49,022 nucleotides of DNA, taken from positions 1 to 49,022 of the forward strand of contig CAMYXV010000005.1 in NCBI GenBank assembly GCA_947303055.1. Reading direction: 5' to 3'. Below, piece after piece: positions 1-8,168 of the stretch (its first letter is position 1; every line of letters begins with the position of its first letter). The translations under genes were made by a program, and so were the position numbers. The notes under the pieces were generated by a model. It was not told the origin of the DNA, searched no databases, and saw only the letters and a program-made list of their open reading frames with translations. Origin of the DNA: an uncultured Bacteroidales bacterium. Lineage in GTDB: Bacteria; Bacteroidota; Bacteroidia; Bacteroidales; F082.

Positions 1-203
1 GGATAGCTCAGGTTCTTAGCGGTCTCATTGCGCTTTTTCTTGTAGTTGGTAATGCCATAGATGGCGAATGCGACGACCAACAGGGCAATGAGAATGATCC
101 ACAAGGTCTTCTGGTTGTTTTCAATCCAAAGTTCGGTTTTGCTTAAGGCTTCTTCAACATTTTCCAGCCTTTCATCTCCTTGTTTTGTGTTTTGTTTTGC
201 CAT
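1..203 (-). CDS. TPR/YfgM-like membrane protein, N-terminal part (runs off left edge)
   Basis: Reverse complement from CAT at 201-203 translates MAKQNTKQGDERLENVEEALSKTELWIENNQKTLWIILIALLVVAFAIYGITNYKKKRNETAKNLSYP; single TM helix. Resembles the N-terminus of Bacteroidales tetratricopeptide proteins. Missing from the ORF track because it is truncated by the window. TACTTTTG -7 box upstream. Confidence 0.7.
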   Translation of the reverse strand, partial: MAKQNTKQGDERLENVEEALSKTELWIENNQKTLWIILIALLVVAFAIYGITNYKKKRNETAKNLSY

Positions 204-316
204 ATCTTTTCAAAATTTGCGTGCAAAAGTACGCTTTTTCGGCATACCTTCGACCAAAATCGTGTAATTTTTTCTTTTTTCGTATTTTTGCACTCCTTTA
301 TAATGAATTAGACCTG

Positions 317-1072
317 ATGAAGAAATCCATAGTGTATGATGGAAGGGAACTGCATGGTGTTGAATTGCAGCAAAATGCAGCTCGTGATGCGGCCATGCTT
401 GAGTTCTTGACGCAGTTCATTACTGATGAGCGTCGGCAACATTTTGAGGAGATTCTTGATTTCCGGACAAGGCACATTACCGTCGTTTTGGAGGATATTT
501 TCCAACCCCACAATGCCAGTGCGGTGTTGCGCAGCTGCGAGTTGCGTGGCATTCAAGACATCCATATTGTGGAGAATACCAACCACTATGACGTGAATCC
601 TGATGTGGTGTTAGGCAGTACGAAATGGCTCAACATGTATTATTATGAGGAAGGTGAGTTTAACACGCCTGCTGCCTACCAGCGACTGCATGATAAGGGT
701 TACAAGATTGTGGCCACTTGTCCGCATCGCGACGATTTCACCCCCGATACACTACCTTTGGACCAGCCCATAGCCTTGGTCTTCGGTACGGAGAAACTGG
801 GTCTTTCTGACTATGCCGTTGAACATGCCGACATGCATGCCCGCATCCCGATGTACGGCTTCACAGAGAGTTATAACATCAGTGTCTCAGCAGCCTTGTT
901 GCTTTATTCTCTGACCAACCGCCTTCATGCTTCTTCTGACATTGATTGGCACCTTTCGGAAGAGGAACGCAATGCGCTGCGCCTTGAGTGGACACGTCGC
1001 TCGCTGAGTCGCATCCGCCAGTACGATAGGAAGTTTGCCGAGCTTCATCCCGAGTTTTATACGAAGTCCTAG
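317..1072 (+). CDS. trmH: TrmH/SpoU-family tRNA/rRNA 2'-O-methyltransferase
   Basis: Motifs ITVVLEDIFQPHNASAVLRSCELRGIQDIHIVE, ALVFGTEKLGLS and IPMYGFTESYNISVSAALLLY. Start chosen at MKKSIVYDG, downstream of a TATTTTTG -7 box. Confidence 0.9.
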   Translation: MKKSIVYDGRELHGVELQQNAARDAAMLEFLTQFITDERRQHFEEILDFRTRHITVVLEDIFQPHNASAVLRSCELRGIQDIHIVENTNHYDVNPDVVLGSTKWLNMYYYEEGEFNTPAAYQRLHDKGYKIVATCPHRDDFTPDTLPLDQPIALVFGTEKLGLSDYAVEHADMHARIPMYGFTESYNISVSAALLLYSLTNRLHASSDIDWHLSEEERNALRLEWTRRSLSRIRQYDRKFAELHPEFYTKS

Positions 1073-1150
1073 GCGAATGATGCTATATTTTTGCAGTTTT
1101 TGTATCCGAACAGCAAAATTTTGTACTTTTGCCGTGCAAAATTTTTAAAG

Positions 1151-1438
1151 ATGAAAAAGATTCTGATCGTTATACTTGCCTTGTCGGTCGTGGTTTTGTC
1201 TTCGTGCAAAAAGACGCGCTATTGCAGGTGCACCACCATCCAAAACGAGGAAGTTGTGAACTTGGGCGAGGAGTATTACACTATTGAGGACGGCTCCTCC
1301 TGCTCTGACAAGTCCAAGGAAATTGTGGGATGGGGACAAGTCATTTGTACCGAAGTGTCAGAATATGAAGTGACAGGCCAGAACCCCAGCTGGTGGGAGA
1401 ATCTTTTCAATAACAATAACAACAACCATAAACCTTAA
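1151..1438 (+). CDS. small secreted lipoprotein, unknown function
   Basis: MKKILIVILALSVVVLSSCKK lipobox; TACTTTTG promoter directly upstream. Confidence 0.65.
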   Translation: MKKILIVILALSVVVLSSCKKTRYCRCTTIQNEEVVNLGEEYYTIEDGSSCSDKSKEIVGWGQVICTEVSEYEVTGQNPSWWENLFNNNNNNHKP

Positions 1439-1443
1439 TTCTT

Positions 1444-2355
1444 TTGCCTCAATTTGTCGGAAAATCGGTCTTGAAGGTGCTGCTTGGGCTTGTGTTTATC
1501 ATCTCTGCGGTCCTGAAGCTTCTTGAAATTGATCATTTCGAGCTTTATATCTATAGTTTCCATTTTTTCAGCCTCAATTTCTCGTTTTTGGTGGCACGTG
1601 CTGTCATCATAAGTGAATTGGTTTTGGGCATCGGATTAATAGCTAACTATCTTCATAAGTTCATGTGGTGGGGAAGTGTGGCTATGCTCCTAGGTTACTC
1701 TATGGTGCTATTAGTAGCAATCGCCTATGGACGTACCGACAGTTGCCATTGTTTTGGAGATTTCTTGCAACTAAACGCCAAGCAAAGCCTGATCAAGAAT
1801 GCTGTGCTGTTAGTGCTTTTCTTCTTTATTTACAATATGGAAGAATGGGAAACACCGTTCAGATGGCTGCTTCTAAGCCTATCTATAATAGTTTCAACGA
1901 GTGGAGTGTTTTTGATTTCGCCGCCAGACAATTATTCAGATTATTCTTCTGAGCATCACCTTCAAGTGGAGCTTTTCAATGAAATGCTTGATGAACCTCC
2001 TTTGGACAAGTTAAATTTGCGCGAAGGTAAACAGATAGTTTGTTTCTTCTCCTCAGGTTGTGAATACTGTCAGTTGGCGGCACGAAAGATTTCCTTGATG
2101 CAACGGTTTAATAGATTTCACGCAGGCCGAATCACATACGTTTTTATGGGAAGTAGAGAAGGTATCGCGAAGTTTTATAAGGAGTCAGAATCGGATCGCT
2201 ATAGAACTTTGCTGTTTAAGGATATGTCAAGCCTTATGAAGGTCGTTAATGGTGATTTCCCTGTTGTAGTCCTGTTGCAGGACGGAGAAGTAGTTCGCGA
2301 ATATGGTTTCCGCAACATGGACGAGGATGAAATAAAGGAGTTTATGGCCTCCTAA
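1444..2355 (+). CDS. MauE/DoxX-like membrane protein with C-terminal thioredoxin-like domain
   Basis: Four-helix membrane region with CHCFGDF motif followed by IVCFFSSGCEYCQLAARK thioredoxin-like CxxC; TTG start. Confidence 0.65.
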   Translation: MPQFVGKSVLKVLLGLVFIISAVLKLLEIDHFELYIYSFHFFSLNFSFLVARAVIISELVLGIGLIANYLHKFMWWGSVAMLLGYSMVLLVAIAYGRTDSCHCFGDFLQLNAKQSLIKNAVLLVLFFFIYNMEEWETPFRWLLLSLSIIVSTSGVFLISPPDNYSDYSSEHHLQVELFNEMLDEPPLDKLNLREGKQIVCFFSSGCEYCQLAARKISLMQRFNRFHAGRITYVFMGSREGIAKFYKESESDRYRTLLFKDMSSLMKVVNGDFPVVVLLQDGEVVREYGFRNMDEDEIKEFMAS

Positions 2356-4063
2356 ACCTTTCCCCAGTCTCCTCAATTACTGCTTTTTTCCAGGAATCAG
2401 GATAACCAGGCTGCTTGGGCCTGACAGGATAGCCATAGCCATTGCGCTTGAATTCTCCGTTTTCTTCTTGCTTTACATTGCTATCCAAGTACTTCACCAA
2501 TAGGTAGTTATCCAATTCTTTCCAAGTGGCTACGGTGTTGTGTCCGGCTTGGTTGGAGAAGTCGGTGAGGTAGGCAATGGCCTGCTTGGGGTCTTGAGCA
2601 TAGAGGCTCAAGGCTTGGTTGTCGGCATAGTTGACCTGCTCTTGATAGCCGCTCTCCAACTCATTTTGTACGGCTTGGATGTCGTCAATGACCCTATTGT
2701 AATATAGGTATTTGAAATGTGCCAAACGGTTAAAGACCCAGAAAGCGGCGTTGTCGCTGTAGGTCAGCATGTCACCGTTACCCACGCGGTATTCGATGGG
2801 CACCTCGGTGATGGAACAATAGAAGGGCGTGTAAACGGTTGAGTTGGTGTCGTCAACTCCAAACCAAATAATGCCACCGATAGGGTTGGGCAACCAGTTG
2901 CGGCTCTGTGCGATGAAAGAGAAGCCTGTCTGCACCACCTCGATGCTGCGCTCGTTGAGGTAGGGTTTGCCATCATATTCCCAGTAGAGCGGGTTGAAAC
3001 GGAAAGGTGAGCCGAAGGGACCTGCGCCCACGTCTTTGGTTTTGTCTAGGTCGGTGCCTTGGAAATGGTCGCGTTGGAAGGCCATCATGTCGCTGAGGTT
3101 GATCTTGCGGTTGGGTTTGATGTAAAGTGGCATACGATGGGTCAAATCCTTGCCCGTGACATAGTCCCAATACTCGTCCATGCCGTCGCAGACCTTGTTA
3201 AACATGGTCCACACGCGCAGGTCACAAACGCGAGCCGCACTGAAGTCAACGGGAGCGTAGGCAGCCGAGAAGTCGAAGTCTTTGTCCTTTCCGTCGAAGT
3301 AGCCTTTGCGGCGGGCGAAGTCAATGATGTCGTGCTTATAGATGACCTCAACTTGCTCGTTGTAAAGCTTTTTCCAGTCTTTGTCAGTGATGGAGGTCTT
3401 ACCGTTGCGCAGAGGGAAGGTGGTGATTCTCGCAGCATTGGCGTGACCGCTTACATAACCATCGGGGATGCGAATGGCCACCCACACTGCGCCACGGTCT
3501 GCGTTGATGGTGTCGCCAGTTTTGGTCACCTGAGGGGTATAGCCTTTGGGCATGATTTCCATATACCATACCTCGTTGGCATCGCTGATGCTGAATGATT
3601 CTCCGTCTGAGCCATAGCCGTAGGCTTCCACCAAGTCGGCCATGATTTTGATGGCTTCGCGGGCTGAGGTGCTGCGTTCCAAAGCGATGAACATTAGGCT
3701 GCCATAATCAACGATTCCTGTTGGGTCAATGAGTTCCTCGCGGCCGCCAAAGGTGGTCTCACCCAACGCGACTTGGTTTTCGTTGATATAACCCACCACT
3801 TGGTAGGTGTGTGACGGCTGTGACACGCTGCCACGCGGTGCGTTGGTGCCGCGGTCGTAGCACACCCTCATGCTGCCAGCAGGCCAGTCGGTGGCAGGGG
3901 TGAAATAGAGTTCCCCATAGCGGATGTGTGAGTCTGCGCAATAACTGATAAAATTGGAACCATCGACTGATGCGCCTTTGGTAATCAGGAAATTGGTGCA
4001 GGCCTGCGATTGACCGAAAGCGGCAAGCAGGATAAAGAGAAGAAGAGATTTGATGTTTTTCAT
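2342..4063 (-). CDS. C69-family (dipeptidase-type) peptidase
   Basis: ACTNFLITKGASVDGSNFISYCADSH at the mature N-terminus is characteristic of C69 Ntn-hydrolase dipeptidases; signal peptide MKNIKSLLLFILLAAFGQSQA. Confidence 0.88.
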   Translation of the reverse strand: MKNIKSLLLFILLAAFGQSQACTNFLITKGASVDGSNFISYCADSHIRYGELYFTPATDWPAGSMRVCYDRGTNAPRGSVSQPSHTYQVVGYINENQVALGETTFGGREELIDPTGIVDYGSLMFIALERSTSAREAIKIMADLVEAYGYGSDGESFSISDANEVWYMEIMPKGYTPQVTKTGDTINADRGAVWVAIRIPDGYVSGHANAARITTFPLRNGKTSITDKDWKKLYNEQVEVIYKHDIIDFARRKGYFDGKDKDFDFSAAYAPVDFSAARVCDLRVWTMFNKVCDGMDEYWDYVTGKDLTHRMPLYIKPNRKINLSDMMAFQRDHFQGTDLDKTKDVGAGPFGSPFRFNPLYWEYDGKPYLNERSIEVVQTGFSFIAQSRNWLPNPIGGIIWFGVDDTNSTVYTPFYCSITEVPIEYRVGNGDMLTYSDNAAFWVFNRLAHFKYLYYNRVIDDIQAVQNELESGYQEQVNYADNQALSLYAQDPKQAIAYLTDFSNQAGHNTVATWKELDNYLLVKYLDSNVKQEENGEFKRNGYGYPVRPKQPGYPDSWKKAVIEETGERFRRP

Positions 4064-4144
4064 GGTTAAAATACTTTGGCGCAAAGGTAATGAAAAAGTC
4101 GTCTTTTTTCTGTAAAAGTGTTATCTTTGCCAAAAATTTCATTG

Positions 4145-5428
4145 ATGCAATCGACCATTCCATTAGCGGAACGCCTACGTCCCACGACCCTTGACGATTA
4201 CATAGGGCAAAAGCACATCATTGGCGAACATGCCGTGTTGCGTCGTGCCATAGAGACGGGGCGTGTGCCTTCCATGATATTTTGGGGGCCGCCTGGTGTG
4301 GGTAAGACCACCTTGGCCTTCATCATCTCCAAGCAGGTCAAGCGGCAGTTCTTCCAACTGAGTGCGGTCAGCAGTGGTGTGAAGGAAGTGCGGGAGGTCA
4401 TCGACCGAGCGCGGATGCTGCCTGAGGCACCTATATTATTTATAGACGAAATCCATCGTTTCAGCAAATCCCAACAGGACTCTTTGTTGGGCGCCGTGGA
4501 ACGTGGTCTTGTCACCTTGATTGGCGCGACGACGGAGAACCCCTCATTTGAGGTTATCTCGCCTTTGCTGTCACGTTGTCAGGTGTATGTGCTCAAGTCG
4601 CTGGAAAAAGAGGATTTGGAAATCCTTTTGGCGAAGGCTGTAAAGGCTTTGGAGTTCGATTTTGGTAAGAAAATCACTGTCAAGGAACCTGAGGCATTGA
4701 TGAAGATTAGTGGCGGTGATGGGCGCAAATTGTTGAACGCCATTGAATTGGTCGTGACTTCGTTGAATGATTTGGACGAAACTGCCGAGGAACTGATTAT
4801 CACTAATGAATTCACCACCGACTGCATTCAGAGCAATTTGGTGAAGTACGACAAGTTGGGCGAAATGCATTACGACATCATTTCGGCCTTCATCAAGTCG
4901 ATGCGCGGTAGCGACCCAAATGCGGCTTTGTATTATCTCGCCCGCATGATTGAGGCAGGGGAGGATCCGCTTTTCATCGCTCGTCGTATGGTGATTTTGT
5001 CTTCAGAGGACATCGGCAATGCCAATCCTAATGCTTTGCTCCTTGCCAATGCCTGCTTTGATGCAGTGAATAAGATTGGCTGGCCCGAAAGCAGGATTAT
5101 CTTGTCGCAGACAGTCACTTATCTGGCCTCGTCACCCAAGAGCAACGCCGCCGTGGCTGCCATAGATGCGGCGCAAGCCTTGGTGCGTCAGACGGGCGAC
5201 TTGCCAGTGCCGTTGCATCTCCGCAATGCTCCGACGAAATTGATGAAAGACCTTGGCTACCATGACGGTTACAAGTATGCCCATGCCTATGAGGGCAATT
5301 TTGTGGAACAAGAATTTCTGCCAACCGAGATTTCTGGCACGGTTTTGTATGAACCTCAAGATAACCCACGTGAGCGTGAATTGCGCAAGAACCTGCGTGA
5401 GAAGTGGAAAGAGAAATATGGGTATTAG
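4145..5428 (+). CDS. rarA: replication-associated recombination protein A (AAA+ ATPase, RarA/MgsA)
   Basis: MQSTIPLAERLRPTTLDDYIGQKHIIGE, Walker A GPPGVGKTT, Walker B ILFIDEIHRF, GATTENPSFE, C-terminal YKYAHAYEGNFVEQEFLP. Confidence 0.95.
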   Translation: MQSTIPLAERLRPTTLDDYIGQKHIIGEHAVLRRAIETGRVPSMIFWGPPGVGKTTLAFIISKQVKRQFFQLSAVSSGVKEVREVIDRARMLPEAPILFIDEIHRFSKSQQDSLLGAVERGLVTLIGATTENPSFEVISPLLSRCQVYVLKSLEKEDLEILLAKAVKALEFDFGKKITVKEPEALMKISGGDGRKLLNAIELVVTSLNDLDETAEELIITNEFTTDCIQSNLVKYDKLGEMHYDIISAFIKSMRGSDPNAALYYLARMIEAGEDPLFIARRMVILSSEDIGNANPNALLLANACFDAVNKIGWPESRIILSQTVTYLASSPKSNAAVAAIDAAQALVRQTGDLPVPLHLRNAPTKLMKDLGYHDGYKYAHAYEGNFVEQEFLPTEISGTVLYEPQDNPRERELRKNLREKWKEKYGY

Positions 5429-5461
5429 TTGAGAGTTTAGTGTTTAGAGTTTAGAGTTGTA
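5427..5461 (+). repeat. period-7 tandem microrepeat (AGTTTAG-like, 5 units)
   Basis: AGTTGAG AGTTTAG TGTTTAG AGTTTAG AGTTGTA, read directly. Confidence 0.85.
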
Positions 5462-5524
5462 GGGCTGTCACATGGTTGCTGAGCCTGTCGAAGTACCGTG
5501 GCAGCTGGAAAACAAGGATGTAAA

Positions 5525-6256
5525 ATGAGTGAAGAGAATCAAGAAAAAAACGTCAGTGTATGGAATAGGGTGCTGGAGACTAGCCTGCGCCTTCCTTTTG
5601 TGAAGGTCAACCGTGAAGAGTTCCTGACCAAGGAGCTGACTAAGTTTTGCACCCCGATGGAGGTGATGACGGCCTTGGACGATAGCCCGTTGAAAGTGCT
5701 GAATAAGAAGGAAATCGACAAGTTGGCCAACCAATGCATCAGTTACCATCTAACCATGGTATGCGGCACTTCTGCTTTGATGGGCTTGCCAGGTGGATGG
5801 TGGATGGCGGGTACCATTCCTACCGACCTTACACAGTTTTACGGACACATCCTTTCGTTGATGCAGAAGCTGATTTATCTCTACGGTTGGCCTTCGCTGA
5901 CCAATGTCAACAACCAGTTGGACGACGAGTCGCTCAATATCATGACCTTGTTTGTTGGTGCGATGATGGGTAATAAACTGGCTGTCGAGGCCTTAAGCAA
6001 GGTCGTTGGTCAGGTTTCGAAAAATGCGGGAATAAAAGTCTCGGAAACCGTGATGGCTCAGTATGCGATAAAGATTGCGCAATGGATTGGCATCAACATG
6101 ACCAAAGAAGGCTTTGCCAAAGGTGTAGGCAAAGTGCTTCCTTTAGTGGGTGCTCCTATCTCAGCAACAATTACTTACTATACTTTCCGTCCCATGGCAC
6201 GTCGTCTCAAAAAGCATCTTGACGAGCTTTACGACATGCGTCACGAGGGATATTAG
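5525..6256 (+). CDS. EcsC-like family protein
   Basis: SALMGLPGGWWMAGTIPTDLTQFYGHILSLMQKLIYLYGWPSL resembles the EcsC-family core. Start set at MSEENQEKN, downstream of the repeats. Confidence 0.5.
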   Translation: MSEENQEKNVSVWNRVLETSLRLPFVKVNREEFLTKELTKFCTPMEVMTALDDSPLKVLNKKEIDKLANQCISYHLTMVCGTSALMGLPGGWWMAGTIPTDLTQFYGHILSLMQKLIYLYGWPSLTNVNNQLDDESLNIMTLFVGAMMGNKLAVEALSKVVGQVSKNAGIKVSETVMAQYAIKIAQWIGINMTKEGFAKGVGKVLPLVGAPISATITYYTFRPMARRLKKHLDELYDMRHEGY

Positions 6257-6492
6257 TGCTTGAACTCGGTATCGAAAATGTCGTGTAGCTGCAGGTCTGG
6301 AGTCTGCAGGATGGCCTTGTAGTTGAGTTTCTTTTCAGTCATCAACCATTCGATATATTCATCGTTAAAGCTCTTGATTCCCGATTGGTTCATCTTGATA
6401 TAGAGCAGGTTGAGCTTAGCTTTTGCTTCAGTCTCGTTGAGGCCGTCATTGGCAATGATTAATCCGGTGAGTTTGTCCATCGCTTTTTCCAT
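6253..6492 (-). CDS. hypothetical small protein
   Basis: 79-codon ORF MEKAMDKLTGLIIANDGLNETEAKAKL...FDTEFKH, convergent with the preceding gene. Confidence 0.5.
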   Translation of the reverse strand: MEKAMDKLTGLIIANDGLNETEAKAKLNLLYIKMNQSGIKSFNDEYIEWLMTEKKLNYKAILQTPDLQLHDIFDTEFKH

Positions 6493-6673
6493 AGTATTGG
6501 GTTTTTGTCGTTTTGAGCTTGCAAATATAAGCAAGAAAAGCATATTTGTCAAGGCTTGGAAAGAAAAAAGTATTTTTCGGTTTTAAAAGGTCGGGAAATT
6601 GTCCTAAGAGTATAAGAATTTTGGAACAATTTTCCAATGGAAATGAAATCCGCCTTTTTTCTGAAAATAGTCC

Positions 6674-6702
6674 TTGCGTTTTTGAAAAAAATAGTATTTT
6701 TG
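6674..6702 (+). promoter_or_regulatory. Bacteroidota-type promoter (TTG -33 / TATTTTTG -7)
   Basis: TTG at 6674-6676, 18-nt spacer, TATTTTTG at 6695-6702; no + strand CDS follows. Confidence 0.6.
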
Positions 6703-6708
6703 CAGCGG

Positions 6709-6820
6709 TTCTTATCATAAAGACCTACGGTTGTGAAAGCAGCCGTAAGTAAAAGGTTTCATAAATTTTGGTTTTTGGTTCTTGAAAATCCCGGCTTTTT
6801 ATACCGGGATTTTCTTGTTT
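6709..6820 (+). ncRNA. candidate small structured RNA with intrinsic terminator
   Basis: Promoter upstream, hairpin TACGGTTG-tgaaag-CAGCCGTA (6726-6747), outer AGACCT/AGGTTT pairing, and terminator at the 3' end. Confidence 0.5.
6784..6820 (+). terminator. intrinsic terminator
   Basis: Perfect 11-bp stem GAAAATCCCGG/CCGGGATTTTC with 9-nt loop, followed by TTGTTTTA. Confidence 0.75.
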
Positions 6821-6828
6821 TAGGCGGT

Positions 6829-8160
6829 TCAATCCATCACGACCTTGACGGTGGCACTTCCTGCCTTGACCAAGTATAGTCCAGGTTCCAAGCTGATGCG
6901 GCAGTTGGCCGTTTGGCTTTCCTTGGCCACGCTGCGACCCAACAGGTCATAAACCACAATGTCGGTCAGTGTCGGGCTCTCCACAGTGAGGGTTCCGTTA
7001 GCGGTATACACCTTTAGATCGCTGTTGTTCTCTTCAATGTCCTGCATGTCAGAGTAATACAAGGTGAACTGGGTGTCGGCTGCCGAGGAGACTACCTTCG
7101 CATTGAGCCATCGGTAGGTGATGGGAAGCGTTTCGCCCAAGTCGCTTTTGAAATACTCGGAATTCAAGTTCCAATAAGCCTCGCCGCCCATCATTTCGGC
7201 GGCCTTTTTCTCGGTGTCGAAATGATTGGTGTACTCGTCGCGTACAATCCATTCCGATTCATTGAAAATGCTTGTGGTCTTCGAAACCAATTCGCCATAC
7301 GAGTCATAGTGGAAGTCGGTCTTGCCGTCAAAGGACATGTCGCCACCTCCCCAGCCGGCGGTGTAAGAGGTCTGGCTGCTGATGAGGTCGCCGTCGTATT
7401 CAAACACGGTTTTGCCTCTGAGCATCCAGCCGTTGCCACCCCACATTGTTCTCATGTAAATCAAGCGTTCAGTGCATTGACCGTTTTCATAGCATAATGA
7501 GTCTTTGGAGCTGAGACGCCATTGCCCGTTCCGGATGGTGGAGAAGATTTCACAGGCCAATTGGCCATCCTCGTTATACTCGTATTCATATTTGCTGTTC
7601 TCTTGCCATTCCTCGTTGTTGAAATAAGAAATCATCAATTCGGTGATGTTTTCACCTTCGTAGGTGTAGACCATCTTGGTTTCGTTACTCCAGACCGAGT
7701 CGAAGCGGGAGGTGATGATGGAATCGGTCAAGCCGGTTGCGCCGAAGTAATTCTCCATATTGTAATAAGGAGTCCAATTCTCCTCGTCCCACTTGAAGTG
7801 TAGTTCTCGGGTCGTGTTCCCGTTCTCGTCATAGCTGAATTCGCATTTGTCGGAAGGCATCCAACGGTCGTTTTCCAACAGGGAATAGATTTCAGTGTTC
7901 CAAAGGCCTTCGTTGGTGTAGGTGTATTCGCTCTTCCACTGGGTCCAGTCGAAGTCGTCGCTGCCAACAACGCTGTCCAAACGGGCAGTGAAGTCGCGGG
8001 TGAAATGATGTGCCTTGTTGGGATTTATGCTTTCGGGATGCGCAGCTTCATAGAGGCATTTCTCCAAAGTGTTGCGGAAGAACTTGGGACCGTCTTTTTG
8101 CTGTGCCTTCATGGAAATGACCATGCAGAGGGCGATTATGATGATAATTGATTTTTTCAT
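6829..8160 (-). CDS. secreted protein with T9SS C-terminal sorting domain
   Basis: Signal peptide; repetitive YEYNEDGQL-like strands; C-terminus VYTANGTLTVESPTLTDIVVYDLLGRSVAKES...GLYLVKAGSATVKVVMD. Confidence 0.75.
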   Translation of the reverse strand: MKKSIIIIIALCMVISMKAQQKDGPKFFRNTLEKCLYEAAHPESINPNKAHHFTRDFTARLDSVVGSDDFDWTQWKSEYTYTNEGLWNTEIYSLLENDRWMPSDKCEFSYDENGNTTRELHFKWDEENWTPYYNMENYFGATGLTDSIITSRFDSVWSNETKMVYTYEGENITELMISYFNNEEWQENSKYEYEYNEDGQLACEIFSTIRNGQWRLSSKDSLCYENGQCTERLIYMRTMWGGNGWMLRGKTVFEYDGDLISSQTSYTAGWGGGDMSFDGKTDFHYDSYGELVSKTTSIFNESEWIVRDEYTNHFDTEKKAAEMMGGEAYWNLNSEYFKSDLGETLPITYRWLNAKVVSSAADTQFTLYYSDMQDIEENNSDLKVYTANGTLTVESPTLTDIVVYDLLGRSVAKESQTANCRISLEPGLYLVKAGSATVKVVMD

Positions 8161-8168
8161 GACGCAAA

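Noticed and set aside
61-267. + strand 68-aa ORF at the left edge
   Set aside because: The opposite strand encodes a convincing partial TPR/YfgM-like N-terminus with its own promoter.
3059-3598. 179-aa + strand ORF
   Set aside because: Antisense to the C69 dipeptidase; shadow ORF.
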